From positions 53,202,192 to 53,266,191 of the forward strand of contig OX031061.1 of NCBI GenBank assembly GCA_943736015.1: a DNA stretch of 64,000 nucleotides, in the 5' to 3' direction. Positions 40,901 through 47,258 of the stretch are shown here, piece after piece. The notes under the pieces were generated by a model, which had not been told where the DNA came from, made no database searches, and saw nothing but the letters and a program-made list of their open reading frames with translations. Both the position numbers and the translations under genes were made by a program. The stretch comes from Tridacna crocea. Taxonomy: Eukaryota; Mollusca; Bivalvia; Cardiida; Cardiidae. Position 1 is the stretch's first letter, and the number at the start of each line of letters is the position of its first letter.

Positions 40901-42987
40901 ACTTTCAAGCTGGAAGTAAAAAAAATACACTAATTTTGTTATTAAAAAGGTAATTTCTGGGGAAAGTTATCTCCTGAACGGACAGTGTAGATCCAATATC
41001 AGACTGCGCGTTCTGTGCAGTCTGATATTGATCTACACTGTCCGCAAAAGGTCAGCGACCCCCACTTAGCAGTCTAGAAGTTAATCGTCTTTTCAGAAAA
41101 AAATCATTTTAATCCTACATTGTATGTGACCCTTGCTCTATGAAAAGTGTTAAATGGATCTAAAAAGGTATAGACCTAGGTCAGCCTGTGTAGTCTGCAC
41201 GGACTGACCTGGGTCGTAACTTTTTGCTAGTGTTAATATTTCTTCAAAATGGCAAAATGGCCAGTCTACCTGCTGGTTTGAAGGTTGTTGTACGGAATGG
41301 ATATTAAGGATGTATGACATTAAATTATAATTTGATTAAGAATTTGAAATAATGTAATACGTAGTAGGACAGTACTATTTGATTCTGTCAACAGTGAGGC
41401 GATTGTTGCCTTCCTTAAGAAGAATGGACTTTATACAAAACTGTGATATTGTTTTAAAACATTTTATTCCTATTCAGACTTTTTTCTTTCTATCACTGTA
41501 TACTATCCAGTTTATTTTCTTTATAGAATATTTCTATTATGCCATTTATTATTTAATCTTTACCCATATTTTTACGGACGGAAGACGCCCGACGCAAGAC
41601 GGACGACGGATACCGGGTGATCCTGAAAGCTCCCCTTGACCATGTTTTGTCCAGTTTTTTTTTTTTTTTTTTTGTTAAATTACTGCCGAATCCTGCGTTT
41701 GGTCTACACCATCATGCCATTTGTTGGTTTAATCATGGAACCAGAGAAATAGTTCAAGAGGGAATTTTCCTGATACTGCTCTGAACTGACACCTTTACTG
41801 ATTGCGGCAAACTCTAGCATCCTATTGTTTACATTGTTAGTAATTCAACTCTGTAAAAGTCAAGATCGAATCATTCCGCACAAATTAAGTCTTTTAATTG
41901 ATATCGGGTAAAGGATGATTATTTCCTCGTATACGTTTTAACCTTTATGTAGGTAAGAGCGACTTACGTACTTTTTTTTCGGACAGTGTGGATCAAGATC
42001 AGACTACAAAGAACGTGCAGTCTGATCTTTGATCTACACACTGTTCGATTAGGAGAATTTTTCCCCTAAAAATACATTTGAGAAAGCAAATTCTATTTTT
42101 TTTTTAAGTCTTAAAAGTTTATTTTCACTTATTTAGCAGGTCGATTTAATCTACGCGAAAATGACTTGTTTTCAAGATATTTTTGAACAGATATAATGTG
42201 CTAGTTTTAGTGCACTAACAGTGAATAGATTGTATTATTTAAATGAGATTCTGATACAATTACAGTATACCAAATTTGCGGCTATTCATATGACGCGAAA
42301 TCACATCCGCCGAATAAAAACATCTACCGTTGATTTATTTCATGCTTTCCGGTAGGATATCGAGAAATAGCAGTGAAAATATTTTTCGATCTTACACTGG
42401 TACCACCAGTGAAAATACCGATTTTCACGTTCTTGTTGCCTAGGTAAATTGCGCGTGCCTAACAACCAGATGGGAAATATGACGTCATATACCTTAAATT
42501 TCTCGCGCTTGACGTAACGTTGCTATGCGGGAGAGGTACGCCACGGGGAATAAGGGAAAAGAACTGTACCGGATTTTGATAAAGCTCCTCCCAGAAAGGG
42601 TAAAAAGCATGAAATAAATAGAATATTTGTTTTTTTCGGTGAAAGATCGAAATTTATTTCATCTCGTGAACACCATCGGTAATATTTTCACGAGTGGCTG
42701 CGCCACTCGTGAAAATATTACCGATGATGTCCACTCGATGAAATAAATTTCGATCTTTCACCGAAAAAAAACAAATATCCTCTATATCTTGTGAGTGGTG
42801 GTAGTTCTATACCAAAATTATTGTTTTCAAATATTGTATACGTAAAAAAAAAATCCGGAAAAAAAAAAACCCCACTCCTTTTCCTTTTTTCACTTCAGGC
42901 GAAGCAGAATGCAGACTCCCGACAGATAAAACATACGAAAACCTGCGGCTTTCACCTATCAGGAAGAAAACTTCGTCTGCAATATGA
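4512..42987 (+). CDS. Ig/FN3 single-pass receptor with tyrosine-motif tail (14 exons seen, 5' end missing)
   Basis: Join 4512-4787, 5428-5763, 7141-7434, 8518-8814, 24825-25136, 26357-26641, 29698-29823, 32255-32276, 38686-38729, 39095-39140, 39958-40001, 40367-40412, 40717-40796, 42899-42987. All junctions are AG/GT, and the frame stays open for about 765 codons to a TGA at 42985-42987. Order: five Ig domains, one FN3 domain, a transmembrane helix, and a cytoplasmic tail of about 120 residues. The phases fit throughout: 1-1 for the first seven exons, then 1-2, 2-1, 1-2, 2-1, 1-2, 2-1. The tail holds seven tyrosine motifs: YCNT and YYNI twice each, then YEEL, YEML and YENL. By family knowledge this is a cell-surface adhesion or immune-type receptor signalling through SH2 proteins; the ligand is unknown. 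The first exon enters in phase 1, so a signal-peptide exon must lie upstream. Exon joins are my inference from splice sites and phase, not from transcripts. Confidence 0.85.
5345..5375. repeat. (TC)n microsatellite before the Ig2 exon
   Basis: About 15 TC units, 52 bases upstream of the exon. It could lengthen the pyrimidine tract region but lies beyond the usual branch point. Confidence 0.9.
5428..5763 (+). CDS. Exon: Ig-like domain 2 of the receptor
   Basis: The acceptor is cttatgcag and the donor CTTT/gtaagt. Phase 1 to 1, 112 codons. The core is FSMICDSSDGQPPPSYKW (B-strand Cys and C-strand Trp), with YQYTCIVQNE carrying the F-strand Cys. It closes with GTLIRDVTVGVLC, the usual G-strand of an I-set/C2-like domain. 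Sequons NTS, NLT, NSS and NGT suggest dense glycosylation. A long (TC)n tract ends about 50 bases upstream of the acceptor. Confidence 0.88.
6488..6755. mobile_element. GAGC(C/T)ATGCTC-type MITE
   Basis: Left end GAGCTATGCTCTGAGAAAAG, right end inverted as CCAGAGCATGGCTC. The inner part contains AATGCATCTGCGAAAAGTAT. This family is the most frequent in the window: other copies lie at 26914-27171, 38436-38640 and 39700-39910 (inside the exon duplication), with partial copies near 30443-30574, 41120-41300, 46440-46640, 50500-50700 and 51700-51860. Confidence 0.72.
7141..7434 (+). CDS. Exon: Ig-like domain 3, lacking both canonical cysteines
   Basis: The acceptor is cactaacaaag and the donor TTTT/gtaagt. 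Phase 1 to 1, 98 codons. The Ig pattern is clear: VFLSTTVTTHGSPRETYKW has Ser/Thr where the B-strand Cys should be, and EAGFYTIAATN has Ile where the F-strand Cys should be. The C-strand Trp and the D/E-x-G-x-Y corner are kept. The frame is open and the splice sites good, so this looks like a working domain without the core disulphide rather than a decayed exon. Confidence 0.85.
7701..8057. mobile_element. TA-flanked MITE, copy 1
   Basis: TA-GTGGACCCGTAATAC at the left; the right end, reverse complemented, is TA-GTGGATCCGTAATAG. TA duplications and this layout fit a Tc1/mariner-type non-autonomous element. It lies in the Ig3-Ig4 intron. A second copy lies at 60422-60781. Confidence 0.78.
8518..8814 (+). 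CDS. Exon: Ig-like domain 4 of the receptor
   Basis: The acceptor is ttacttccag and the donor AGAT/gtaagt. Phase 1 to 1, 99 codons. IEFRCHVDSNP has the B-strand Cys and CFDMGIYRCTGKNN the F-strand Cys with the D-x-G-x-Y-x-C corner. The usual C-strand Trp is absent (DMELFAVTY instead). An additional Cys sits just before the corner. Sequons NDT and NYT. The 16 kb intron that follows is the longest in the gene and is filled with repeats. Confidence 0.85.
8815..9789. other. Start of the 16-kb intron, unique AT-rich sequence
   Basis: No repeat or exon recognised until LINE B begins near 9790. Confidence 0.5.
9790..11765 (-). mobile_element. LINE B: degraded Jockey/I-like LINE with RNase H domain
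   Basis: Minus-strand fragments in order. RT end (about 11720-11600: FLNERQFSVRVGNTYPKP). Post-RT segment (about 11330-11130: KLSFIPQINYLSNNYKKALN). RNase H (about 10780-10480: ICTNGSKDGEKVAAAV, SDSLS, FCWLPSHTG). C-terminal segment (about 10290-10090), where reading across frames resembles the usual ILARLRIGHTRLTHSYLL and CxxC...H...C motif. The 3' UTR ends in a GACGGGCAGTAAAAC-like tail with ATTC repeats near 9790. Many frameshifts and stops; 5' truncated at about 11765. Older than LINE A. Confidence 0.8.
11766..15518. other. Intron sequence between LINE B and the tandem array
   Basis: Mostly AT-rich unique sequence. A poly-A run lies at 12434-12465. A TAATAAACTTTTG followed by TTCTG pentamers (about 12741-12768) looks like the 3' tail of a + strand retroelement whose body I cannot identify. 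ACAGGGTGTTTCGTATTATC at 11764 resembles the inverse of 22804-22850, perhaps one more dispersed element. Confidence 0.45.
15519..15608 (+). CDS. Candidate cryptic or alternative 90-base exon in the Ig4-Ig5 intron
   Basis: A good acceptor (ctttattgcag) and donor (TCCT/gtaaga) bound 90 bases that are open in the phase 1-1 frame required between Ig4 and Ig5. The reading is LESKVSHDSELCTF, then YNAPYALRVGVCSHSC. It contains no Ig fold and no motif I recognise, so it may be a chance match. If used, it would insert 30 residues with several cysteines without shifting the frame. Confidence 0.25.
15811..17600. repeat. Seven-monomer tandem array with alternating subtypes
   Basis: Monomers of 239-303 bases begin near 15811, 16118, 16373, 16618, 16917, 17168 and 17407, each with a TTTACCAAATAAAtCCTGG-like start. 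Each also contains a GTCGTCTGCAAATACTTTCA-like block and a TTTTCCTACAATGTTTTCt-like block. Monomers 2, 4 and 6 share GAAAGCAGGAAATGCTTTAAC; monomers 3, 5 and 7 lack it and share other bases (AACAAGATCAATA). This is a two-monomer higher-order repeat. The shared blocks match the TTAA-flanked hairpin elements elsewhere in the window. Confidence 0.85.
17724..17819. repeat. ACAT-type microsatellite at the 3' end of LINE A
   Basis: ACATACATACATACATGCAT and degenerate ACAC/ATAC units. On the minus strand it is the (ATGT)n tail of LINE A. Confidence 0.8.
17820..21262 (-). pseudogene. LINE A ORF2: endonuclease-reverse transcriptase, broken
   Basis: Starts in the same frame as ORF1 immediately after its TAG: NVNINILTWNICGF, then GLEQTW where related elements have QETW, so the catalytic Glu appears moved or lost. 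The first in-frame ATG (20903-20905) lies inside the endonuclease. The frame shifts near 20070, meets a stop at about 19875, shifts again near 19240 at an A/T run, and again near 18675 and 18030. RT motifs are still readable between the breaks. The C-terminus has CTFC and NEFHAFFNC-like residues of the usual zinc knuckle. Dead as a protein, but young enough to read through. Confidence 0.85.
21263..22315 (-). CDS. LINE A ORF1: 2A-leader, coiled coil, RNA-binding fold
   Basis: Intact frame of about 350 codons from the first ATG (22313-22315) to a TAG at 21263. Order: a hydrophobic leader (NVLRLTLFISILFTLG, about residues 40-55); a 2A motif GGDVETNPGP (22134-22163); a long charged coiled coil (KDEVKADLKTLNDKMGG and onward); an L1-ORF1-like RRM region starting ESHSRRNNLRIYGI; and a C-terminal domain around RPIIVKF-like PIIVKFGRYKD. 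By family knowledge the protein binds element RNA. 2A sequences make the ribosome skip the Gly-Pro bond, so the leader would be released co-translationally from the RNA-binding part. Confidence 0.88.
   Translation of the reverse strand: MGVDINVYRILIGLFSMPRKCRFKLDSICFARATVSNVLRLTLFISILFTLGGDVETNPGPTRPQRQKTLSFAESLASPSFSQANSPTASSRKQTNIQREQDNEIMSFLRELKDEVKADLKTLNDKMGGVESSISALRDENEKLRIENREIKDELSKLYTKMDTLESHSRRNNLRIYGIRSELNDTWEVTEQRVRNFIKDELDMPDQEHVEIERAHKLGSKHSDRTPIIVKFGRYKDKDMILNRARQRFERDSPFSVKEDFTERVLKHRKILGERLAEARAKGSYARLNYDKLIVDGQTYKYDERTNEIVRTWGHRVHQQPIRNARERNANEMGRSDQSAPYSGSALDDE
22490..23472. other. Intron sequence upstream of LINE A, nothing recognised
   Basis: AT-rich. AAGGACAGATATTGTGAAAT at about 22812 is shared (inverted) with 11764-11800. 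No exon. Confidence 0.45.
23473..24561. repeat. Two tandem copies of a compound inverted-repeat element
   Basis: Copies at 23473-23982 and 24055-24561 (offset 582) share almost all bases. Each has a front part bounded by TTATTATACTGCAAAG and its inverse CTTTGCAGTATAATAA, then a large hairpin. The hairpin's arms read GTACGATCAGGTGGCAAGGG... and its reverse complement, around a loop rich in CTCGCCTTCGGCTCG. A broken third copy starts at 30583. Confidence 0.8.
24825..25136 (+). CDS. Exon: Ig-like domain 5, lacking both canonical cysteines
   Basis: The acceptor is cgatatttcag and the donor CCAG/gtacgt. Phase 1 to 1, 104 codons. VTLNLSVIAYPEP lacks the B-strand Cys, HFNWEK keeps the Trp, and LQQKDFGQYRLRITYN keeps D-x-G-x-Y but has no F-strand Cys. 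It is very rich in sequons (NIT, NDS, NLS, NRT, NMT, NIS). With domain 3 this makes two cysteine-less Ig domains out of five. Confidence 0.82.
25137..26160. other. Intron between Ig5 and FN3, nothing recognised
   Basis: Unique sequence; two opposed open frames at 25640-25900 lack protein likeness. Confidence 0.45.
26161..26344. mobile_element. 184-bp MITE ending 12 bases before the FN3 splice acceptor
   Basis: The left end ATACAGTACAACCTGTATTC, then AGAGACCAC, is inverted at the right (GTGGTCTCT...GGTTTAACTGTAT). Internal copies of GCAGGTGGTCTCTTA. Its right terminus lies just upstream of tgactttcag, so the branch point of this intron probably falls inside the element. Confidence 0.72.
26357..26641 (+). 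CDS. Exon: fibronectin type III domain
   Basis: The acceptor is tgactttcag and the donor GAAG/gtgagg. Phase 1 to 1, 95 codons. FN3 signs: KPQVPATFTL at the A-strand, GLEWTPGFDGG with the B-strand Trp, then VNLTGLVPDTLYNVKMFA, the classic L-x-P-x-T-x-Y-x-V pattern, then ASNSLGNSSETVSL. It is the only FN3 domain and sits between the Ig domains and the membrane. The exon is squeezed between two small transposon relics, ending 12 bases upstream and starting 38 bases downstream. Confidence 0.88.
26680..26908. mobile_element. piggyBac-like MITE (copy 3) just after the FN3 exon
   Basis: TTAACC... to ...GTAAAGGGTTAA, with a hairpin around GGAGAAATTGCTCGTATCGA. It begins 38 bases downstream of the FN3 donor site, in sense orientation within the receptor's intron. 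Confidence 0.78.
26914..27171. mobile_element. GAGC(C/T)ATGCTC-type MITE, second full copy
   Basis: Left end GGCCATGCTCTGTGAAAAAG, right end CAAAGCATGGCAC, and AATGCATCTGCGAAAAGTAT in common with 6488-6755. It lies back to back with the 430-bp MITE at 27179. Confidence 0.72.
27179..27612 (+). mobile_element. 430-bp MITE, copy 1, carrying an internal hairpin element
   Basis: Ends TATATTACTCAAAATTTGC and (reverse complement of the right end) TATATACTACTCACACTTTG form inverted termini of about 30 bases, both reading into TAGGGATCAC. A decayed TTAA-type hairpin element lies inside (27320-27520). An inverted copy lies at 29997-30420. Confidence 0.78.
29698..29823 (+). CDS. Exon: juxtamembrane and transmembrane segment
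   Basis: The acceptor is cctatttacag and the donor AACG/gttggt (a weak but legal GT). Phase 1 to 1, 42 codons. A short SDKSSPP linker precedes a Gly/Ala-rich start (ALIGGAAGGGAAIVVIAVV) and a Val/Ile-rich helix. It ends in YRRSSSFN, whose arginines mark the cytosolic side. The exon length is a multiple of three and symmetric, so skipping it would give a soluble receptor still in frame. Confidence 0.88.
29997..30420 (-). mobile_element. 430-bp MITE, copy 2, inverted relative to copy 1
   Basis: The reverse complement of this interval matches 27179-27612 along its whole length, including the nested hairpin element. The two copies flank the membrane exon (29698-29823) in inverted orientation, with 2.4 kb between them. 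Confidence 0.78.
30575..32254. other. Intron after the membrane exon, mostly unique
   Basis: A broken arm of the 23.5-kb hairpin element lies at 30583-30622. An open frame at 31813-32085 has a hydrophobic stretch but no splice support in the receptor's phase. Confidence 0.45.
32255..32276 (+). CDS. 22-base micro-exon of the cytoplasmic tail
   Basis: A very strong pyrimidine tract ending ttttcttttccag precedes ATTCAAAAGGCGATCAGAGC plus AG, followed by gttagc. It enters in phase 1 and leaves in phase 2, encoding DSKGDQS and part of an Arg. It is needed to bridge the membrane exon (phase 1) to the next tail exon (phase 2). That phase match is the main support. Confidence 0.7.
32340..34167 (-). 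mobile_element. LINE C, 3' half: reverse transcriptase remnant
   Basis: Minus-strand readings include a pre-RT segment (33785-33459: NPIMEYDPQNAWTIINELKN); RT blocks 33000-32680 (KASINGKVYKLMKYIYQH); an active-site box reading LLYEDDTVLLS near 32740, where the usual A of YADD is E; and the post-RT block 32630-32440 (YKYLAVIISNTENF). Many breaks. The element continues beyond an inserted 2.1 kb element at 36312. Confidence 0.78.
34168..36311. mobile_element. 2.1 kb inverted-repeat element inserted in LINE C (non-coding)
   Basis: The left end cgtatttg plus an aaaccggttt-rich stretch is the imperfect reverse complement of the right end (...ccaaaactagttcc, ending caaatacg). Both ends carry repeats of an ACCGGTTT/AACTAGTTT-like motif. 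LINE C reads up to both borders, which defines the insertion. Inside are a (TGTC)n tract, two poly-G runs (about 35706-35716 and 35757-35771) and no transposase I can recognise. No clear target-site duplication. Probably a non-autonomous DNA transposon, superfamily unknown. Confidence 0.65.
34941..34986. repeat. (TGTC)n microsatellite
   Basis: Eleven or more perfect units, inside the element inserted in LINE C. Confidence 0.92.
36312..37260 (-). mobile_element. LINE C, 5' half: endonuclease remnant and basic ORF1 end
   Basis: Minus-strand readings: CGDLNDR near 36730 and GSSVVDYFITNG near 36470 are APE endonuclease blocks; FAYVPPSNSSF lies near 36830. Upstream (37250-36890) a Tyr/Arg/His-rich reading such as YNHRQSTYY, KTHDNYTYDHYRDYGQKKRR fits a basic ORF1 C-terminus. 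The same element as 32340-34167, split by the insertion at 34168-36311. Confidence 0.7.
37280..37680. repeat. Third copy of the repeat flanking the duplicated tail exons
   Basis: This stretch (TTTCGACCCATTTAGGTACA and nearby, then a TTAACGACC/TTAACATT-rich part) recurs at 38160-38400 and 39310-39680. It therefore flanks each duplicated unit on its left side. Such direct copies are natural substrates for unequal crossing over. Confidence 0.7.
38686..38729 (+). CDS. Tail exon A, copy 1 (YCNT motif)
   Basis: The acceptor is tttattacag and the donor AGTG/gtaaga. 44 bases, phase 2 to 1, encoding TNPTEDDGGYCNTSG. The Tyr followed by x-Asn fits a Grb2-type SH2 site (pY-x-N). It is repeated almost exactly 1272 bases downstream. 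Confidence 0.78.
39095..39140 (+). CDS. Tail exon B, copy 1 (YYNI motif)
   Basis: The acceptor is ctatttaag (weak) and the donor ACAG/gtacgt. 46 bases, phase 1 to 2, encoding GLFNRGNETYYNIDR. YYNI fits both Y-x-x-I and pY-x-N. Exons A plus B together begin and end in phase 2, so the pair forms an insertable cassette of 90 bases (30 codons). Confidence 0.75.
39958..40001 (+). CDS. Tail exon A, copy 2 (YCNT motif)
   Basis: Exactly 1272 bases downstream of copy 1, with the same splice sites. It differs by one base (GGG to GAG), giving Gly to Glu just before the Tyr: TNPTEDDGEYCNTSG. The acidic residue before the Tyr would suit a kinase substrate site better. Confidence 0.78.
40367..40412 (+). 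CDS. Tail exon B, copy 2 (YYNI motif)
   Basis: 1272 bases downstream of copy 1. One base differs (CTG to CAG, Leu to Gln): GQFNRGNETYYNIDR. The splice sites are unchanged, with donor ACAG/gtacgg. It leaves in phase 2 and joins exon 40717-40796 without a break, as copy 1 joins exon A copy 2. Confidence 0.75.
40717..40796 (+). CDS. Tail exon C: YEEL-x9-YEML, ITAM-like
   Basis: The acceptor is gatttttgcag and the donor GCTG/gtaact. 80 bases, phase 2 to 1. It encodes NPYEELRHP, then DNHNQEYEMLHCGDSNAG. The two Y-x-x-L units are nine residues apart. A textbook ITAM has six to eight (some tolerate more), so this is ITAM-like by spacing only; each unit alone could also act as an ITIM- or hemITAM-like SH2 site. 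It is the most motif-dense exon of the tail. Confidence 0.85.
40979..41048. repeat. GGACAGTGTAGATC hairpin family
   Basis: GGACAGTGTAGATCCAATAT and its inverse TGATATTGATCTACACTGTCC, with GCAGTCTGATAT arms. Copies at 41981-42051 and 52838-52911; weaker ones at 48486-48545 and 53072-53130. Confidence 0.75.
42332..42779. mobile_element. TTTATTTCATGC element plus long palindrome (copy 1)
   Basis: TTTATTTCATGCTTTCCGG at 42334 and AAAAGCATGAAATAAATAG at 42603 are inverted ends. A palindrome with arms of about 75 bases follows (42622-42779; centre GAGTGGCTGCGCCACTC). It sits in the last intron of the receptor gene, directly before the terminal exon. Related copies: 50922-51410, 54945-55084 and (inverted, partial) 46700-46990. 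Confidence 0.75.
42899..42987 (+). CDS. Terminal exon D: YENL motif and stop
   Basis: The acceptor is tttcacttcag. It enters in phase 1 and reads EAECRLPTDKTYENLRLSP, then IRKKTSSAI and TGA at 42985-42987. KTYENL is a third Y-x-x-L and also pY-E-N, a Grb2-type site. It lies about 115 bases downstream of a long palindromic repeat (42622-42779). Confidence 0.82.
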
Positions 42988-43129
42988 TTGCATCTTGCTT
43001 TGCATTCATTCCCTTGTATTAGAACATTCCTTGTAGTCGAACTTTAATACCTTAAATGTAATGCCCTTATCTTTTTTGACAAATCAAACTGTTTGTTTGT
43101 TTATACCTATGCATGTATAAACTATTTCA

Positions 43130-43135
43130 AATAAA
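43130..43135 (+). promoter_or_regulatory. Likely polyadenylation signal of the receptor gene
   Basis: AATAAA lies 143 bases after the stop codon of the terminal exon. It is the first such hexamer downstream, giving a short 3' UTR. No transcript evidence is available. Confidence 0.5.
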
Positions 43136-45780
43136 TGAAACGAACACACCTTTTACTGCTTTATCAACATCTGGGTACTTATTCAATACCCACTGCACAT
43201 GCAAATATTTGAATCGACCGAATAGAGATAAATATATCTGGGAAATACATTCTTCCTTTCGATTGCCAAATGAGATATTAAGTACGTTCCATATTCATAA
43301 TGGATCTGTTAAGAGTGTATGGGAAATCAGACACAGATGTATATCAACAAGAAATGTGAAGGGTGCCGGTGGTCTCCCAGAAAATGCCCTTGTAAAACAC
43401 TTTTTGAAACAATCTTTGTTATGTTAAACAGAATAAGCAAAACCCGTACGTACCTTTTTTACAAAAAATAATATGCTATTCATACATGTATATATGTGGG
43501 TGTGTAGGTGTATATATATATATATTTCCTGTCATTTTTGAGTCGCCTGCTCGCGGAGCAACCAGGCTCTCATAGTTTTCATACTGATCTGTGGGGTGAC
43601 GTAAGCATACTTCGGGCCTAGTACTGCTTCCTTTCCCAAGTTCCGATTTACGAGATGAGATATAGCTTTTTAATTATCCGTCGAACAGGTCAGTTTTTTT
43701 TTTCTCTGGTAGATAACTTACAAACTGTGCCTGTGTGATAATGAATATGTCTATAAAGACTGAAGTATCTAACGATTCTGTCAGGGATAATCTGTAAGGA
43801 ACAGAGAGCACCGCATGTTGTATATTGTTTATGTCTATCATTGCGAGTACCGGGAGTACTTTGATCATTTGTTGCTTCGGTACTACTTTTGGAATGCGTA
43901 TTCTTAATTGAATAAATCATAGATTTTAATTTCAATTATTGTTTATGTTATCTTGAATGTATGCATTTTTGTTTGTTACATTTTGAAATAAGTACATTGT
44001 TCAAGCACGGCAATGGCTCAATATGTTTTTTTCCTACCTATAATGCTAACGACGCCCGTATACATTTGAAAAAAAAAAACTAGCTTTCCAGAGATCCGGT
44101 CTCATGCCAAACACAACAGGTCGACTTGTGGAGGCTCTTGAACGGACCAGCTTCAAACAGCCCAGCTTCAGAGAGGTTTAGACTCATTCCAAGCCCGATA
44201 GGCAGACTCGGGAAGCTGCTTGAACACGTCCACTACAGACCCAGCCTCAAACGGACAAGTTCCCAGCATTTTGAAGCTGAAAAGTGTTGTCTTACAGTTC
44301 GCGCTTAACGACGGTTTTAAGCAAGGTTTATATCCGTCTGTTTAAACCAAAGACAGAAATCTGAGTTTGACACTTTGTCTTCTGCGTCCGATGGATAATC
44401 TATCAAGACAATATTTTGACGTTTTTAGTGATTTTAGTTTCAAATTAAGCGGGATCAGATGACAAGAGGAAAATTCTATATATTGCCAGGAACTTACAGT
44501 TACCCTACCGGAGAAACAAACTAACTCATCATCATCATAATTCATAACTGATTCAAATCTTTGAAACAATCATTTCGTACAGAAAAGCACGTTATAATAA
44601 ATCGCTTACACAGAGCCATCAAGTGTAATTTGCGTATCTAAACTGAACAAGTGAGCGGACATACTTAACTGTACTTTCAACTACGAGCATCTTTTCTGCT
44701 GGAAGCTTAGACCATTTGTTGAGAATACATGCACTTAGTTTGAATTGTTTGATTATTATCTATTAGCACCATGGACCAACGTACAACATCGAAAATCGGA
44801 TCCTGCTGTCAGTGCACGCCCAAAACCATAGGGACTCGATCCAATATCTTTTTTATCTTGTGAGTAGATATATACCTGAGGTCAAACTTGACCGAAGGGC
44901 AAATATTACCGGGTTCGAACTAAAGTCAAGGGTCAATTTCGCAGGTCGGACACGACCGTGCAACTGGGACACCACTCTACTTTCAGGGTTAAATGCCACC
45001 TCTTAGGTATAGACAGTCAGTTTTCCTAAATGTAGTAAGAGTTAAAATTATTAACACATTACAATCCATTACTTTGATCTATAAAAATTCATGAGCAATC
45101 AAATGGAGCAGCGCGCAATCATAGGAATGAACAAGCCATGGAACAAATTGGTTTTGGAACGAAAAAGCCCAGGGTCAATAGGCAAATTTGTATCATTGCG
45201 CCAATAAAAGGGTTTGAGCGAGAGAACCTCGTTTCATTCATAAATAAATATAACAACGATCGATGGCCTCAGCCAATGTAAATTAAAATGCTTTTTCAAA
45301 TTACATAGCTGTGTGCCACCGAAAAACTCATTTGCCTCAGAAAGAATTAGTTTAACTAGGTTTATTTTCTTCGGCTTTGCACAAAATAAGATACATGGTT
45401 ATCAAAATTCAATCTTGAACTCATAGTGGTATTGTCTTCGACAAATACCACAAAAATTGTAGACATGATAAACTGGGAGGGGCGCATTCCTATTTGTTAG
45501 ATTATTTCCCTTACCAGATAAAGACTAAAGGTAACCAAATAACAGATTGGTCCTTTTACCTGTATTCCTTTGTTTTTATTCTTGATTCCATTGGGGTTGT
45601 TACGATAAATATAGCATGATTTTTAATATATATATGTCAGGTCTCTTTGTAGTTTGAAATCATATTCTATTTTAAATCATCAGAATGTATGTATATCTAT
45701 TTAAACCAATAACACTAGATTAAATTATAAACTATCTCAAAAACATGGCTGTGTAGTGCAAGGAAATCAAGGATAAAAAC
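43136..45780. other. Intergenic region after the receptor gene
   Basis: One ATG frame of 104 codons (43113-43427) overlaps the poly-A signal and has no protein likeness. A TA run lies at about 43510-43526, and a weak tandem repeat at 44098. Otherwise unique. Confidence 0.45.
44098..44262. repeat. Two diverged tandem units of about 76 bases
   Basis: GTCTCATGCCAAACACAACA... and GACTCATTCCAAGCCCGATA... each continue to a CTTGAACgGACCAGCTTCAAAC-like block. Weak repeat, no function seen. Confidence 0.5.
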
Positions 45781-46236
45781 CAAGTACAGGTAATCCCCAT
45801 ATCAGGACCAATAAAGAACTGGAGAGGGACCATGGAAAATGATAATGTTGTAATTGCGGTTTAACTGATGGAATTTGCCATAAAACGGGTAGAAACCATC
45901 GTGGGCAAAGGAGAAAATGCCGGTTTATATCATTTTCTCCTTTTCCCAAAATGTTTTCAAAAATCTTTTCATCGGGGTCGGATTGTGTGGTAATGGTTAT
46001 TTTCCTAGGAAACCATTTGTTATATTTATGTATACATTTTGCATTTAAGAGAAAAACAGAGCTTCATTTTTCCCCCTTGTATTATTGTACAATTGGTGTA
46101 AAATCAGAGTTTGATTCAATTAAATCATTGAAGTTAAATCCGTGGTTTTATTTGTTCCTAACATTTATGAAGAATTTAGGGGGGAGGGGAAAGAAGAAGA
46201 AAACAAAAATAAAAAAGACATGGCTTAAACGATTTT

Positions 46237-46298
46237 AATACTAATAATAATGATTATTATGATATTAATAATAATAAAAATAATAATAATAATAAAAC
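46237..46298. repeat. AAT/ATT microsatellite
   Basis: TAATAATAATGATTATTATG and AATAATAATAATAATAA; simple sequence. Confidence 0.85.
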
Positions 46299-47179
46299 AC
46301 TCACAAAAAGGTAAAAGAAACGAGAGAGTACTTTTTATTTTACTGAATCTGAATGAACAATATCCGTGGTAAGAAATTGTTAAAAAACCATAACACTTGT
46401 AGAACAGAAACGAGCAATGTAAAAAGTTTTTTTTTATTATCTACAGAATGTATCGATCCGTGTCAGCTTGCGCAGTGCGCGCTGAAGCGAAAATGTTTGC
46501 GACATGTGTTTGTAAATTTCCTTTATGTCAAAGGACAGTTTTATATTCAGATCGAATTGATTGTCCGATTACATGATATTTATGAATCCGTAATTATGTG
46601 ATAATTATTCAAATCCCCTTCTGCGAGAGTATGGCTTAAATGCATGGATTAGATACAATAATGAACTCAAAAAGAAAAGTACATAGTGGCAATAAAAGAG
46701 ATACAATTAACTCACAAGAGAGAGCCACGAGTGAAAATATTTCCGATCGACGAAGTTAACGAGATGAAACAGATTTCAATCTTTCACCGAATTAAAAGAT
46801 TCTGTCTTTTTCATGCTTTTAACACCGATTTCATTTGGACTTTCGTCAAAATTCGGTAGTTATTTTCGCCATTATTTCCCCATGGCGTCCCCCTGTTACT
46901 TTACAATGAAATACAATATTACGTAAAGTGCGAGAAAAATAGGGTATATGTAGGTAGATTACTTCATCGTTTCCTCTGGTTGAATGGCTCGTGATTTTCA
47001 CCTAGGTGACCTTTGCGTGGGAATTACTGTTTCCGCCTTCCATTGAAGAGTAAGAAAATATGAAATAGGAGAAAACATGAAATATCAAACTATAATCCAC
47101 CATTATTACTCGATAACCTACCGAAAAAACATACAACAATGAGTATCAGAAACTAGTGCTGAAAAACTTACAACAATGA

Positions 47180-47258
47180 GTCGGTTTACTTTAAAAACCT
47201 CGTAACTACAGCTTGAAACAAGCTGTAGAACTTTACGAGGTTTCTGAAGTAAACCGAC
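47180..47258. repeat. GTCGGTTTAC hairpin (copy 1)
   Basis: Arms GTCGGTTTACTTTAAAAACC and onward, pairing with the far side through AACTACAGCTTG/CAAGCTGTAG. Similar perfect hairpins lie at 47554-47630 and inside a TTAA element at 54241-54315; a decayed one lies at about 2251-2332. Confidence 0.75.

Noticed and set aside
43113-43427. 104-codon ATG frame after the receptor stop
   Set aside because: It overlaps the likely poly-A signal, has no protein likeness, and its codon use looks like plain AT-rich DNA.
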